Below are positions 42,350 to 54,844 of a stretch of DNA of 64,000 nt, in pieces. Both the position numbers and the translations under genes were made by a program. The DNA is from Paroedura picta (taxonomy: Eukaryota; Chordata; Lepidosauria; Squamata; Gekkonidae): NCBI RefSeq assembly GCF_049243985.1, contig NC_135373.1, forward strand, positions 91,259,213 to 91,323,212, given 5' to 3'. The notes beneath the pieces are model-generated. The model searched no databases and was not told the origin of the DNA. It saw only the letters and a program-made list of their open reading frames with translations. Position 1 is the first letter of the stretch; each line of letters begins with the position of its first letter.

Positions 42350-42965
42350 ATTAATGGTTGACATAGCCTTCAGAGTACCCACGTATGGTGTTCTATAGAG
42401 ATGTTCAGGCATACCTCATATGCATCCAGATTGCCTTTCTCTACCTTTGCTGAACAGAATGTCAACAATATGGAAGAAATACTGTGAGACTATTGAAAAG
42501 GTACTAGAATACAGCCCTGAAGTCAGATGAGCCCCACACAACAGACAGTTATGAACTGACCATTGCAGGGAGGTCTTTGAGCTGGTTCCTGAATTGGCCA
42601 AGCCACCAGGCAGTCATTTTGTCACATGAAAGCACTGTTCATGTGAATGTCTACACAGCTCAAGACACATGGTAGGTTTCAGACTAGGTCAACAAAAAAG
42701 AGTACATATATTTCCCCAAAAAATTAGCTCTGCTCTTTTATTTATTTATTTTCTGCAATGTGTCCAAGCATTCAGGTGAGTAATCAAATGTTAGTGCCCA
42801 AAGTTCCATGGTTCTGAATATACTGAAATGAGATAAAAAGCATATAACAGTCCGTAGAGGGAAATCTACTCTGTGCTTGCCTGAATCCCCCTTTAGAAAT
42901 GCCCCACTCCTAATCTCCCTTTTCTAAATAAGTTTCTCAGGGCTGCACCACAAGTCATGTTTAAT
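42350..42965. other. Gene-poor stretch, nothing recognised
   Basis: Unique-looking DNA before the BovB fragments. Confidence 0.35.
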
Positions 42966-42971
42966 GGATCT

Positions 42972-43145
42972 AATTTATTGTTAGGTGTGAAGTTGTGTCC
43001 GACCCATCGTGACCCCATAGACAATGATCCTCCAGGCCTTCCTGTCCACTACCATTCCCCAGAGTCCATTTAAGTTTGCACCTACTGCTTCAGTGACTCC
43101 ATCCAGCCACTTCATTCTCTGTTGTCCCCTTCTTCTTTTGCCCTC
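42972..43145 (-). mobile_element. BovB LINE 3' fragment
   Basis: Plus-strand text TTGTTAGGTGTGAAGTTGTG is the reverse complement of the BovB 3' end. It extends through the region encoding MRWLDGVTEAV-type residues and stops near the TTCTTCTTTTGCCCT run. Short, 5' truncated. Confidence 0.85.
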
Positions 43146-43149
43146 TTTT

Positions 43150-43548
43150 CCCCTAATGGAGCTACTAGGGCTGCAATTTCAAAGGGAAACCAGATAGAGT
43201 CACCAGCCCTGTGCCAGGAGATTCTGGGGGCAAACTGGGGAGAGTGGGTTTCAGGGGATGTAATGTCACTTTTCAATGTTACTTTAGAAATGTCCTCAGT
43301 TTCTATGGTAAAAGCCACAGAGAAAATCTTTAGAACATCATGGATGATGTGATGTTACTTCCAGGTGGAGGTCCGAAGAACATGTTGGCCCTTCCAGGTG
43401 ATAGTCCAGGAATCCTTCCAATCTCCTTGCTGCGTCTACTCATGTTTTTCTTCTGCTCTTCAAATAATTGAATGTGGGGGGGATGCATGTCAGGGGCAGA
43501 GAAATGGCTGTGGTCAGCAAGCAAATAACAAGCCTAAGAAACTGTTGT
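43150..43548. other. Spacer between two BovB copies
   Basis: No family recognised with confidence. GCCCTGTGCCAGGAGATTCT faintly resembles the repeat at 21392. Confidence 0.35.
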
Positions 43549-44318
43549 TGTTGTTGTTAGGTGTGAAGTCGTGTCCGACCCATCGCGAGCCCATGGACAA
43601 TGATCCCCCAGGCCTTCCTGTCCTCTACCATTCCCTGGAGTCCATTTACGTTTGCACCGACTGCTTCAGTGACTCCATCCAGCCACCTCATTCTCTGTTG
43701 TCCCCTACTTCTTTTGCCCTCGATCGCTCCCAGCATTAGGCTCTTCTCCAGGGAGTCCTTCCTTCTCATGAGGTGGCCAAAGTATTTGAGTTGCATCTTC
43801 AGGATCTGATCTTCTAAGGAGCAGTCCGGGCTGATCTCCTCTAGAATTGACTGGTTTGTTTGCCTTGCAGTCCAAGGGAATCGCAAGAGTCTTCTCCAGC
43901 ACCAGAGTTCAAAAACCTCAATTCTTTGACGCTCGGCCTTCCTTATGGTCCAACTTTCGCAGCCATACATTGCAACTGGGAATACCATAGCCTTGAGTAA
44001 ATGCACTTTTGTTGGCAGGGTGATGTCTCTGCTTTTTAGGATGCTGTCTAGATTTGCCATAGCTTTCCTCCCCAGGAGCAAGCGTCTTTTAATTTCTTTG
44101 CTGCAGTCCCCATCTGCAGTGATCTTGGAGCCCAGGAAAATAAAATCTGTCACTATCTCCATTTCTTCCCCATCTATTTGCCAGGAATTGAGAGGGCCGG
44201 ATGCCATGATCTTCATTTTTTTGATGTTGAGTTTCAAGCCAACTTTTGCACTCTCCTCCTTCACCCGCATCAAGAGGCATTTTAGTTCCTCTTCACTTTC
44301 TGCTATTAGGCTCAGGAA
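43548..44318 (-). mobile_element. BovB LINE 3' part with a long open frame
   Basis: Minus strand, ending in the tail (AAC)n after GGGTCGGACACGACTTCACA. An uninterrupted frame of about 250 codons encodes the end of the BovB reverse transcriptase: EEELKCLLMRVKEESAKVGL, LNIKKMKIMASGPLNSWQID, DFIFLGSKITADGDCSKEIK, FPVAMYGCESWTIRKAERQR and LMRRKDSLEKSLMLGAIEG, to the family end. 5' truncated, so not autonomous, but the open frame suggests a relatively recent copy. Confidence 0.93.
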
Positions 44319-44324
44319 TAGATG

Positions 44325-45080
44325 GGTTTTAAAAACATTTGACACTTCTGGCAAAAATGTATAGATAATACTGACATTTTCCTAAATCCTGGTCCTTAAG
44401 TAGTTTTTCAAAGCCTATTTGGAAACAATGTCAACAATGCAACAATGTCAACAATGCACATAGAAGAAAACCAAAGACATGCTGAAGTGAACATAATTAT
44501 TTTGTCTCTTTCCCTTTATTGCAGAAACCATGATAGAAGGCTATGAAGTGGTCTAACTTGTATCTTGTTGATTCTTTTTTTATTGAAGCATTCACACAGA
44601 CTTTCCCGGAAAGCAGGTAAACACTTAGGAAGAAAATAACTAGGAACATTATTTACATTTTACCAATGAACTATTGTGCTCCCTCTACACAATAACTAAG
44701 AGCTGCTCCTTTGCAAATAGCCAGATCTGTGAAATAGGACAGACTGCAGCTAGCATGTGAATCTCAGGTTTGCAGAAGAAAAAATATTTTTCAAAAGGAG
44801 CCCACTAATTTTGCATCACCAGATAACTATACTAAACCCCTGGAATTCAGGCAGCACTTGGGATTTCTAAGGGTCTATAATAAGTGGCCTTTTATAAGCA
44901 GGCAACCCTTCAGGTCCCATTGCAGGAAACTGTTCTGTTTAACTCCATGCTGTGTGTCTGTGCTATGGCCACAGACCGAAAGGATGCTACTTTTAAATAG
45001 CATCACATTAAAAAAAATAGCCGTACAATTATGCACAATAGGTGGAGTTTTGGTTTTGGATCAAATCATTTGGTCCTCGG
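44325..45080. other. Gene-poor stretch with a short tandem duplication
   Basis: Near 44427-44460 the 17-bp unit CAATGTCAACAATGCAA is repeated almost exactly twice. Otherwise unique-looking. Confidence 0.4.
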
Positions 45081-45084
45081 TGAA

Positions 45085-45525
45085 TTAAAGCATCTTTGAT
45101 TCTCTGACAACGAATGGTTTCTCAGAGCACTTGCCTATGGTTGAAAGAATATCTTGTACCTGGGCATTATCAGAAACTCTGAACTCCCTATGGATTTCCC
45201 ACAAGGTATGTACGACATGTAAACGAGAAACAGTCTGCAGGATTCGTAGTTCTAAAGGGTCACAAGTATGCCTTGTGGCCAGAGACCGCCACAAATGACC
45301 TTTGATTGCACAAGCTAAAGAGAGCAGACAGGATCTGTCAATTACCGGTGTCTTAAAAGCTCTACAGGCACATTCATATAAAGCTTTGAGAGACTCAGCT
45401 ACTGAAAGATAAAAACAAGCCCTTAGGCCTTGTCTCCTGTAAGAGGGTAGATGGGGCTGGGTGGCTGCGTTGTGGCGTTCTGCACTTTCATGTACAAAAT
45501 TGTTTGGAGCTAATGAGCGACTCAA
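45085..45525 (-). other. Open frame of about 146 codons, unrecognised
   Basis: The longest intergenic frame I could not assign to a repeat. It has a plausible composition with Cys/His spread through it (FYLSVAESLKALYECACRAF; RSCLLSLACAIKGHLWRSLA). I see no domain, no clear splice signals defining an exon and no promoter. It could be chance, a fossil of an unrecognised element, or an exon of a lineage-specific gene. Confidence 0.25.
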
Positions 45526-45529
45526 ATCA

Positions 45530-46560
45530 AAGCTGAAGTCCTGCTTTCATTTTGTCCCCAGTGGCAGTAATTGAAGACACATGTACCTGACTCTGGTTAC
45601 TTAGCAGTCCTCATTTGGTCCTGAACATCTGGTTAATTTGGAATGGCAGCCCCTATTAAGCAATCCCAGCTAGTCTGCTGTGGCTAATTACATGCAGGTT
45701 ATTAATGCCATACTTCCCCAACTCAGAAAAACAAAAACAAAACTTAAACCTTTGCTCCAAAGCACAACTGTTTCAGCTTGACCTTACGACTTTGGGGTCT
45801 GGTTTGTTCTGCCTAAGAGCCCTCAGAAAGAAACAAAGAAGCAAATGGACTTAAACGTAATACATATGCCCAGCCCCTGTCTGAGATGATTAGACATCTG
45901 CAAAGGCCTCGTGTGCATGAACGTGTAATAAGAAGACTCACCCCTCTGAAACACCTGCATTTCAAATCAAGGGCTAGATTAAAAGGCCTAGGCCTGGCTT
46001 TCTTAAGGAGGGCCCTACAAAGCCACAACAAAGGAAGCCTAATTAGGCCTGGTTTCCACACAGAGCAGAATGAGGTCGGAATAGGATGGCAAACTGGCCA
46101 CTATCATATCAAGCACCAACATTTTGAATACATTGTGTATAAATCTCCCTGCATGTAGAAAATATGCACAACGTGTTTTTTATTTCTTGATGCAATACTC
46201 CTGTATTTGCAGAGGCTTTTCTAATTTAAAAAAAAAAACACTGAGGAGCATTTGAAAAAAAAATAGCAACTACCAACCTTAAACAGTCATTTGGTCAATT
46301 CTGTTGCTTCGTTCAGAAATCCCTATTTAGTCAATGGCTGGGCACTTGCTTCTCTTTTCATATTATAAAAAGCAGAAGTTAAGACACAGGCTTAAGGAAG
46401 TCTGCCCAACACTGAGGTTCACAGTTCAGTTATTGTCCCTCTCAACTGTTTTGAAATAGAATTAAGTCACTTCAGGACACAGTCATAGATTGCCAGCATC
46501 TCAAGCTAGATGCACCCTTAGGATTTCAGTTCCATCACACAAGATGGCAGTAGCATATTC
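45530..46560. other. Gene-poor stretch, nothing recognised
   Basis: Unique-looking DNA with short open frames on both strands around 45813-46158 and no recognisable domain. Confidence 0.35.
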
Positions 46561-46574
46561 ATTGTTCCAGAACC

Positions 46575-46830
46575 ACTGCTGCTTAGGTAAGTCATCGGGC
46601 AACCAGTCTCTGACTGAATTGCTCCAGCAGTTCGTGGCTCAACCACTAATTGCATGCTAAAAGCGTCTGGTCTACTAAGACCCCCAGATCCTTCTCACAT
46701 GTACTATTGCCAAGACATGTGTCACCAATCCTATAGTGATGCGTATGGTTTTTCCTACCTAAATGAAGAACTTTACATTTATCACTATTGAAATTGATTT
46801 TAGCCCAGTTTTTAGGCTGTCAAGTTTGTT
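46575..46830. repeat. Possible CR1-like LINE fragment
   Basis: AAGACCCCCAGATCCTTCTC, TATAGTGATGCGTATGG and AGAACTTTACATTTATCACT resemble an internal or untranslated CR1 segment common in birds and reptiles. Orientation and limits uncertain. Confidence 0.4.
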
Positions 46831-46834
46831 AGTT

Positions 46835-47840
46835 GTTGTGCTGCCAGAAATTTAATTCTTCTCTACTGCCTCCAGTACTCATTCTGTCCCTACCCAGAGA
46901 TAATATAACATTACTAAGTTTAATAGTGATAGCTCTTCTGTAGATGTCTAAATCTGGAGACTGAAGCCATGAATAGACAGATTTTTCTATAAACCTAGAT
47001 CTGTAAAAAGAAAGTAATCTAAAAAAAACCAAACATTTATTTTATAAAAAATACAAAATAATAGAAGTAATATCTATATTTTAAAGAAAGGAGCTATCAG
47101 TAGCCACAATAGTATTGACAGTCTTCAAACCTTGGTTTCTGCTGGTAATGTGGGGGCGGTAAGGCTCATTCCAGTCCAACCCTGTTCCCCTCTTCCCTGC
47201 TCTGGAAAGAAGACTTATTAGGTCTATGGCCTGCAGCAACTACCAGCTTCCCTCAGAAATCAGCCTTTCACTAGAGGCTGGCCCCATCTTTGCTTACAGC
47301 AGCCAGAGGCTCCACTTTCCAATAGTGAAGGCAACCTACCTCCTTCAGCAGAGAATCAGCAGCAGGCGCCTCAAGCTCCTATTGGTAGATGAGGGACTGC
47401 GAGCAGAAGAGGGGCTGTCACAGGGGCACAGAGGAGGAGACAAAAACATTTATGCAGGAAAAAAGGCCATTCTTGGCATCAGCATAAAAGAAAAGTCATT
47501 GCAAAGCTAGTTTTAAATACTGTGCTGAAGAGATGCAGAAGCTCCTATGAGGGGAGAGTACCATGCAGAATAAAAAAATACTATGGTGGGTTTTCCACAG
47601 TGAAGACTGTCTCATGTGCAGATTTTTTTTTAAAAAATGTATTTGGGGGCAGACCTTTTGTGAGGTTTCCTGCTATGCATAATAAGCCCTGGTCTCAGTG
47701 GCAGTTTCCATTCAGCTTGTGCAACAAGGCCAGGACCACCACACAAATTATCTTAATGACTTGCTGTGGCAAGATTTTTGGAATTAGCCAAACTTTTCCA
47801 AGGGAAATGCTGCCAAAAAAGAAAAGAAGGAAAAGCTGTG
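46835..47840. other. Gene-poor stretch, nothing recognised
   Basis: Unique-looking DNA. Confidence 0.35.
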
Positions 47841-47842
47841 AG

Positions 47843-47960
47843 TCAGATTGGTATAGTGGTTGGAATGTTAGATCCAGTTTGAAATCCTCACTTCAAATCC
47901 CCGAGTCCAGTGCAATTATACATGCATGCATCAACAGGGAGCCCTCTCACAACTGACCTT
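47843..47960 (+). repeat. tRNA-derived SINE head
   Basis: AGATTGGTATAGTGGTTGG (A box) with a B-box-like CACTTCAAATCCCCGAG. The 3' part is not recognisable. Confidence 0.5.
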
Positions 47961-47964
47961 CAAA

Positions 47965-48905
47965 CCAGTGAGCTGTTTGGCAATGGGCATGAGAGAATGA
48001 AGAGCCTGTTACTGCTCTCCCAAAGATGACAGACAGCAGTACAGGCCTAGCATCTGGATAGGAACTACAGGCCAAACATGAGTTGTCCATGCATTTTCCC
48101 ATTTAACAAGGGATGTGCTAGTAGAAGTCTGCCTTTACATGTATTTTCCTTCTCAATGTGTTACACGGTCCAGAAACTGCTCGTTTGAAAGTAGATCTTT
48201 AAAATTCTCCTGGCTTACTATATGCATTACTTTCAACATATTCAGTACAGCATATTCATAATTAAGGAAATCATATAAAGGTATCAGTCTGGTTACAGGT
48301 ACCAAAAGGAGAGAGAGAATACAGCAGTTTGAAACTCTACTTTAAAAACCCTTCAGTGATACCTGACTGTTTGTGACCATGGAAACACAATGATGCAAAC
48401 CTTTGTGATGCTGTACAGTGTCAAAGTGATTCTGATTTGCTCTGGTTCATGGGGCTCAGATTACCAAGAAGGCAAGACCATTACCTACTTCTGGTTAACA
48501 GTGCTCAAGAAATTGAGCCAACACACTGACATTTCTCAGAAACAAAAGAAAGTTCAAAGAATTACTTAGCAGTTGAACTATGTTGTTGTGCAGCACATCA
48601 CCCAGCATTATTCCTAATGAAATCTTGGGAGGAACACGTCAACAGCGACTCTGCAGATTAGAGGTCCATATTGTTGACCTCAGAATGGATGGATGGATTC
48701 TCTAATAGCATTTTTGGTTCTTCACTCGATGACACATTGAACTTACAGTTTGCCATATCCTATATAAGAGTATAAGACATTGAATTTAATGTTTCTCATG
48801 TCCTTAGTTAAGACTGAAGATGAAACAAACAACAAGACCAAAAAGTAAACCTGTAAACCTGAGGAGGCAGAGACATGAATTCTACTGTAAGATATTGCTC
48901 AAGAA
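47965..48905. other. Gene-poor stretch, nothing recognised
   Basis: Unique-looking DNA. Confidence 0.35.
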
Positions 48906-48911
48906 ATGCAA

Positions 48912-49250
48912 AATGATGATGATGATGAGCTGGTTTTTTATACCCTGCTTTTCACTACCCAAAGGAATCCCAAAGCATCCTACAAACACTTTTCTTAAAG
49001 AGACCTAAAGTGGCTTACAGTCACTTTCCCTTCCTCTCCCCCTTTGAAGTAGGTGAGGCTGAGCTCTACTAGAAATGTTCAGCAAGAACAGTCCTAAGAA
49101 CTGTGACTGCTAAAGGTCACCCAACTGGCTGCATATTGAGGACTGAGGAATCCCACCCAGTTCTCCAGATTACAGTAGTCCACTGCACCACTCTCTTTCT
49201 CACTCTGGCTCTTGACACCAGGCTGGCTCTCAAGGAGTGGTAATGTGCAA
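48912..49250 (-). repeat. Squamate MIR-like SINE with ATG-repeat tail
   Basis: Minus strand of the 28676 family. The (ATG)n run at 48913-48929 marks the tail. GTGGGATTCCTCAGTCC and TGACCTTTAGCAG-like phrases mark the head. An internal part (CAAAGCATCC / AAAGTGGCTTAC) appears duplicated. Confidence 0.65.
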
Positions 49251-49429
49251 AGCCTCCTTACATTAGGAAAGGGTGTTAACAATCAGCTCATGCAGCTTAA
49301 TTTGATAGTCCTCATGCACTGAGGAGACAACTTGGAATATAGCAGTACTAAGGATCACTGGAGATCAATATAAAACATTTCAAATCATCTTGAGCCAATT
49401 TCTGCTTCCCCATTCTGTTCCTGTGTACC

Positions 49430-49600
49430 TGGGAAACTTGAATGATCCCCCAATTCTTCACATGCAGTTAGTTGGGTTCTCTCAGAGCTCTCTCAGCCCC
49501 CATCTTCCTCACAGTGACTGTTGGGAGAGGAAGGGACGGTAATTGGAAGTGCCTTTGAGACTTTTCAGGTAATGAAGTGATAAAAACCGACTCTTCTTCT
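49430..49600 (+). repeat. MIR-like SINE 3' part
   Basis: GAATGATCCCCCAATTCTTC, GAGCTCTCTCAGCCCCCATC and AAACCGACTCTTCTTCTG follow the body and tail of the 28676 family. The head is diverged or lost. Confidence 0.6.
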
Positions 49601-49604
49601 GTCA

Positions 49605-51070
49605 AAGCAGCCCTTTAACGTTAAAGAGACTGACTGCAACTAGAATACAATTTTAAACAATTTGTATGCTGAACAGATTCCCTTGAAGAAGATCATTTAT
49701 ATTCAAAATGCATTCCACTGATTCCATTCTTTTTCTATATCAGGCTACTATAACAGGAACCAGTTTGAATTGGAATACAATGGTTTGTGCTACTCAAGGT
49801 TAACAATGCAACCCTAAGCAGAGTTTACATCCTTCCAAGTCCTTTGAGGTTAATGGGTTTAGAAAGGTGTAACTCTACTTGGGATTGAACTGCCAGGTCC
49901 CATTCTAGTAGGGAAATGATCCTGCACTTTCTTGTTCCGGATGTAGCTGTCTCAGCATCCTTCAAAGAATGAAAGCTTATTTGAGAGACAGCAGAAGAGG
50001 AAGAGGCCAGGAAAGGCAGAGTAATTTTGCAGGGCTAAAACTATCAGATGGGAAAGAATGATTGCCAGGTTTGGTAAATGGGGAGAGCTCATTTCCTTTG
50101 CTTCCTGCAAGAGTACCAATAATCAATTTAAAACTAATCCAAGATCAGTTCCATTTCCTTCCAACCTGCTTTGTTTACTGACCAATGAAAGGACTGTTTT
50201 GGAGACTGTGCCATCGGACTTTGGAGAGTATGTATATTTAACCCCACAGCTAGCAGCTGTTGCCTTGGTGGTCTGGTGTTGCTGTAATTGTTTTGGCCTG
50301 GCCATTTATGCGACTGCCAAGCTGTAAGATTATGAATCTGGCTACATGTTATGCTCTCAAATGTCCCGGGAGTGTGATGGTATCTATAATTATACTTTTG
50401 GAGGGAGCAGGAAATCAAATATAAGGGGAAATGGCATGATTTTGAACATGACTTCTTGATGTGCATGCCTTTCTGCAGGCATGCTGTCTGTGAAATGCAC
50501 AGAGGCGTCCATATCAGTTCACATCCTTCCAGAAATCCTTCCAGAACTTCTACAGAGTTCCATCATCTTTATCATTCAGGGCCAAACTATCCATTATATG
50601 AGAGACTTGTGACCATCCCCTGCAAGCATGGTGTTGTCAAATCCCCGAATTCTACCCTTGGCCCTGACTAAGGAAGTGTTTAATGCTCTTTCCTGTGTCC
50701 TGTTTCTGATCTTAAGAACTCCCAAGCTAGCTATTTTTCCCAGCTGGGAGAAAATATAGATTCTCTAGTGGACAAACAGCAGCTTGGAAGAAAGGAAATT
50801 TGAAAGGGGACAAAGAAGAATCCTGGAAAGATAGAGGGGAAGGTTAAACATTCCCTCTTCCCAGTATAACAGGTTGGATTCAACTTGAATTCCTTGGCTC
50901 TATTTAAGTTTAAATAAGTACCTTGAAAGAGCCAGTCTTAAACTGTTAATGTAATGTCATTTTGCTGTCTTTTCACAGACAGATCAACACACATACCCAA
51001 TTACACATGTCATGGGGGATCTGAGATAGTTAATATTAATAAAACAACCATGGAGTGGCCCAATTTATAC
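49605..51070. other. Gene-poor stretch, nothing recognised
   Basis: Unique-looking DNA; no exon or transposon assigned. Confidence 0.35.
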
Positions 51071-51087
51071 CAAAGCTATGGCACTAA

Positions 51088-51365
51088 GGTAAAGATATCC
51101 CCTGTGCAAGCACCAGGTCATGTCTGACCCTTGGGGTGACGTCCTCTAGCATTTTCATGGCAGACTCAATACGGGGTGGTTTGCCAGTGCCTTCCCCAGT
51201 CATTACCGTTTACCCCCCAGCAAGCTGGGTACTCATTTTACTGACGTCAGAAGGATGGAAGGCTGAGTCAGCCTTGAGCCGGCTGCTGGGATTGAACTCC
51301 CAGCCTCATGGGCAGAGCTTCAGACTGCATGTCTGACACCTTACCACTCTGTGCCACAAGAGGTT
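51088..51365 (-). mobile_element. tRNA-derived SINE (Sauria-SINE type), full length
   Basis: Minus strand, complete at both ends (plus-strand GGTAAAGATATCCCCTGTGC to GTGCCACAAGAGGTT). Flanked by CTATGGCACTAA (51076-51087) and CTATGGCGCTAA (51366-51377), 11 of 12 matching. Confidence 0.95.
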
Positions 51366-51379
51366 CTATGGCGCTAAGG

Positions 51380-52655
51380 AGGGGATTGCAATTACATGAC
51401 AGAAATTGTTCTACTCCCAGGTGTCTATTAGCCATGTTAAGAAAGGTTTTATTCTGTGTATCTTATCCCTTATTGGTCTAGCAGAGGCCTGGGTGACTGA
51501 TTTCTATTGGGGGAGTGGGAGGAAAAGAATAAGCTGTGCTTTCCCAGCTCTGGGGCTCCATTCCAAATTCTCCCTCCAAGAGTTACTTTGTTATCATAAA
51601 AGGAAACATATTCAGTCATGGATTTCCTGTGTGGAATGGCTTTTTGTCCTTGAGCACCAAGCCAGCAGGACCATGTTGACTGGATAAAAGGATGAAATAC
51701 ACAGAATATTACGGTAGTAGAATCTTCCTGCTTTTCCAAGAACCATCCTTTCTTTTTTAAGCATCTTCAAGCATCTTAACACTCTTATTATCCTCAGAAA
51801 TATTTCCTGGTGGAATAAATTGTATCAAAACTAATTATGGACACTCATTTGTTCCCCTATGAAAAAATCAACAAAGGGAAGCACAAAACCTTATCTTTTT
51901 CTTATAATGCTTACAAACAAGGCACATTGTAAACTGTGTTCCTTCCAAATACTCAAGCACAAAAGGGAATCTTCCAGTTGTCTCTGAATGGTTCAGTGAT
52001 GTGCAGATATAACACAGTGTTTGAAAACTATACCAATAGCTACTCATGGAAGAGAACGAGTAGACAAAATATTAATGTAAAAATCTGTCAATTTCTAACG
52101 TGTGTTTTGCCAATCATTCCCTGGATACCTATTTTGTTTTCATTAAAAAGTTAATTATCTCACTCTCACACACCCACACACATAGAAGGATTCTTTGGCA
52201 GAAATAAAAAGTTTATATTTGAAATGGAGACTTAGCTGTATTTAATTTTGCAAGTCCTAGTTTCATGTTCTCTGGGATATGACAGGTGTATTTCCTTTTA
52301 CGCTATTGAAAGCTTGTGGCTGTAAGGTTCCGTGCCAAGGGAAAATGTAATTAAATATTTAAAATTTCCTGTCTGAGACATTGCACCTCTCTTTAATACT
52401 TCAAATGTGCTCAGCTCAGTCAGGGGTGTGAAATGTTTGGGTATCACCAAGAAATGCTCTACAGTTCCTTGTTGTGAGTGATATCATACACTTCTCAAAA
52501 CAGTCAATCACTTGCCTACTTCTGATCTCCTCTGATTTATCACTTGGGCATAGCTGAGATGGAATCAGATGATCAACACTCAGAGCTTTCTATTTGCACA
52601 CTCTCACCCTTTATTTTTAGTTAAATGGGCAGGGAGGGAATTGACTGGCATCCAC
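51380..52655. other. Gene-poor stretch, nothing recognised
   Basis: AT-rich unique-looking DNA. Confidence 0.35.
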
Positions 52656-52659
52656 TGGA

Positions 52660-53168
52660 TCCCTTTATTTATTTGTTTGTTTATTTAATATTTAAATTTA
52701 TTGATTGCTGCTCCTGGCCATGCCAGCTCAAGGCAGTTTACAGATAAAAGACCCACAAACCAGGATAAAATGATACAATATTGACAGCACAGTCTCTTTT
52801 GTTTCCTCCCAACCCACAGTCCAGTCCTTGTTCAAACCGCTCACTAGCCTCGGGTCAGGCCATCTGTCAGCTGGATGGGCATCTGGGGGGCCTCTAAAGG
52901 AGAGACCCAGATCTTCCTTAGCCTGGCCTCAACCAAATTCCTGGCAGAAGAGCTCCATCTTACAGGCACTGTGGAACTGTGGTAGCTCCGTTAGGTCCCT
53001 TAGCTCTTCCGGGAGCTCATTCTGCCAGATCAGGGCCAGGACTGCAAAGGCCCTGGCCCTGGTCAAGGCCAGGCATGCTTCCTGGGGACTGGGGACCACC
53101 AGCAGATTCAACCCTACAGAGTGGGACAGGGACACAGCTGTGAAACAATTCAGACATTTATTGATCAG
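52660..53168 (-). mobile_element. L2-clade LINE 3' end
   Basis: Tail (TTTA/TTTG)n at 52662-52700, then CTGCTCCTGGCCATGCC, the 3' UTR and the coding remnant. Minus-strand translation includes ARAFAVLALIWQNELPEELR, matching the 12540 copy. Its end abuts the BovB at 53170. Confidence 0.82.
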
Positions 53169-53169
53169 T

Positions 53170-53583
53170 GTGAAAGTTGGACCATAAGGAAGGCCGAACG
53201 TCAAAGAATTGAGGCTTTTGAACTCTGGTGCTGGAGAAGACTCTTGCGAGTCCCTTGGACTGCAAGGCGAACAAACCGGTTAGGCCTAGAGGAGATCAGC
53301 CCTGACTACTCCTTAGAAGGCCAGATCCTGAAGATGAAACTGAAATACTTTGGCCACTTCATGAGAAGGAAGGACACCCTGGAGAAAAGCCTAATGCTGT
53401 GAGTGATTGAGGGCAAAAGAAAAAGGGCATGACAGAGAATAAGGTGGCTGGATGGAATCACTGAAGCAGTCGGTGCAAACTTAAATGGACTCCGGGGAAT
53501 GGTAGAGGACAGGAAGGCCTGGAGGATCATTGTACATGGGGTCGCGATCAGTCGGACATGACTTCGCACCTAACAACAACATC
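53170..53583 (+). mobile_element. BovB LINE 3' fragment
   Basis: Starts within CESWTIRKAERQRIEAFELW, continues to YFGHFMRRKDTLEKSLML, then a stop, the 3' UTR and the terminus CAGTCGGACATGACTTCGCA with an AAC tail. 5' truncated directly against L2 sequence. Confidence 0.9.
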
Positions 53584-53589
53584 AGGGAT

Positions 53590-54640
53590 GGAGGTTTAAA
53601 TATATCAGCTGAATGGTGTTGCTACCTCTTTTGCTAGCAAGATTCATGGCCCTTGGACAGCACATAACATATAATTGGGAATTAAAACCAGCTTTCTTTA
53701 AAAAAAATTATTAAGGGCTTACTAGAAGACATAGGAGATGTTCATGAATCAGGGCAAATAATGTATGAAGTCTTAGAGTCTGACAGATCCCATACCATCT
53801 TTTCCCAAGAACAAACTATTGAAATAAGTGATCTGGAGGCCATTTCAGTCTGTGGTCAACTATATTGAAATATTTCCTACTTGCTTAGGAAAAACATGGC
53901 TGGACCAGCAGAAGGTGGGGAGAGGCCACACATATTTCTTCTTATGCTAATGCATAAAGAATTTGCATTTTTTCACATCTCCATGCAGCTGTTCATATAC
54001 CTTTATGGTCTAGTATCTGGATGGGGGGAGGGCTTTCAGATATTACTAGGCACCAAAGGCTGCTGGGATGATATTGCATTTTCTGGAAGGAGAGACACTT
54101 GGAAGAAGGAATGAAGTATGACACTTTCTTTTAATTTAGTGCTTCCTGGGCTGAATGGAGTGAAAGAAAGTTGGTGCTCTACTCCTTCCGTGTTTCACCC
54201 GGCATGACAAGGCAAGAAAAGGTTCTGGATTCTAGGCAGCGTGCAGGCTGTGCCCGGAGGTGTGCACACAGTGCCCGGCTTATGGGGTTCTCAGGGAGGG
54301 TGGGAAGGGGTCCTGGGTGCCAGGTGGTGTACAGGCTGCACCTGGCTTAAGAGGTGCTGGGGAGGGAGAAGAAAGGAAGGGGTCTGGGGCAACTGTGGAC
54401 TGGCATGGACTGTCTGAGCAGTGGGGCAGGGAAGAGAGAAGAAGGGACGAAGTATCTGAAAACTGCAGGGGAAGGGAAGGATGCACTTAGTTCAGAATAA
54501 ATGCAGAGATACTTCTGCTGTTTGAAATGACAGGGGGGAATATGCCGCCTTCACTGGGCAGGGAATGGAGGGGGAGGGGCTGTCAGGCTACAGCATGTTT
54601 CACCCTCCATACTTTCCTTCCATTGTTTGCAGGCTGGTTG
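53590..54640. other. Mixed stretch, G-rich in its second half
   Basis: 54,170-54,490 is purine-rich (GGGAGGG, GAAGAGAGAAGAAGG). No gene recognised. It may be the body of the element whose right end lies at 54836. Confidence 0.35.
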
Positions 54641-54817
54641 TTCACTGGGGGTTCACACATTTTGGGTGGTGAATGCACTTTTGGGGATTCCTGAAGTCAC
54701 ACATTAACATGGAGACTATTGTGAGCCAGCTGTTGGCCAGCCTCCTGAGGTAGGCGACATCATATGGAGGGGTCGGAATATGTCACCTGCCTTCAGGAAC
54801 GGGTGGCTACATTCCTT

Positions 54818-54836
54818 GCGTGCGGAAAGGCCCTTA
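54818..54836. repeat. Harbinger-like right terminus
   Basis: GCGTGCGGAAAGGCCC followed by TTA matches the right end of the 23913 element (GGTGCGGAAAGCCC). A TTA at the junction fits the TWA target preference. The left end was not found, so the element body is undefined. Confidence 0.45.
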
Positions 54837-54844
54837 GAATGATT

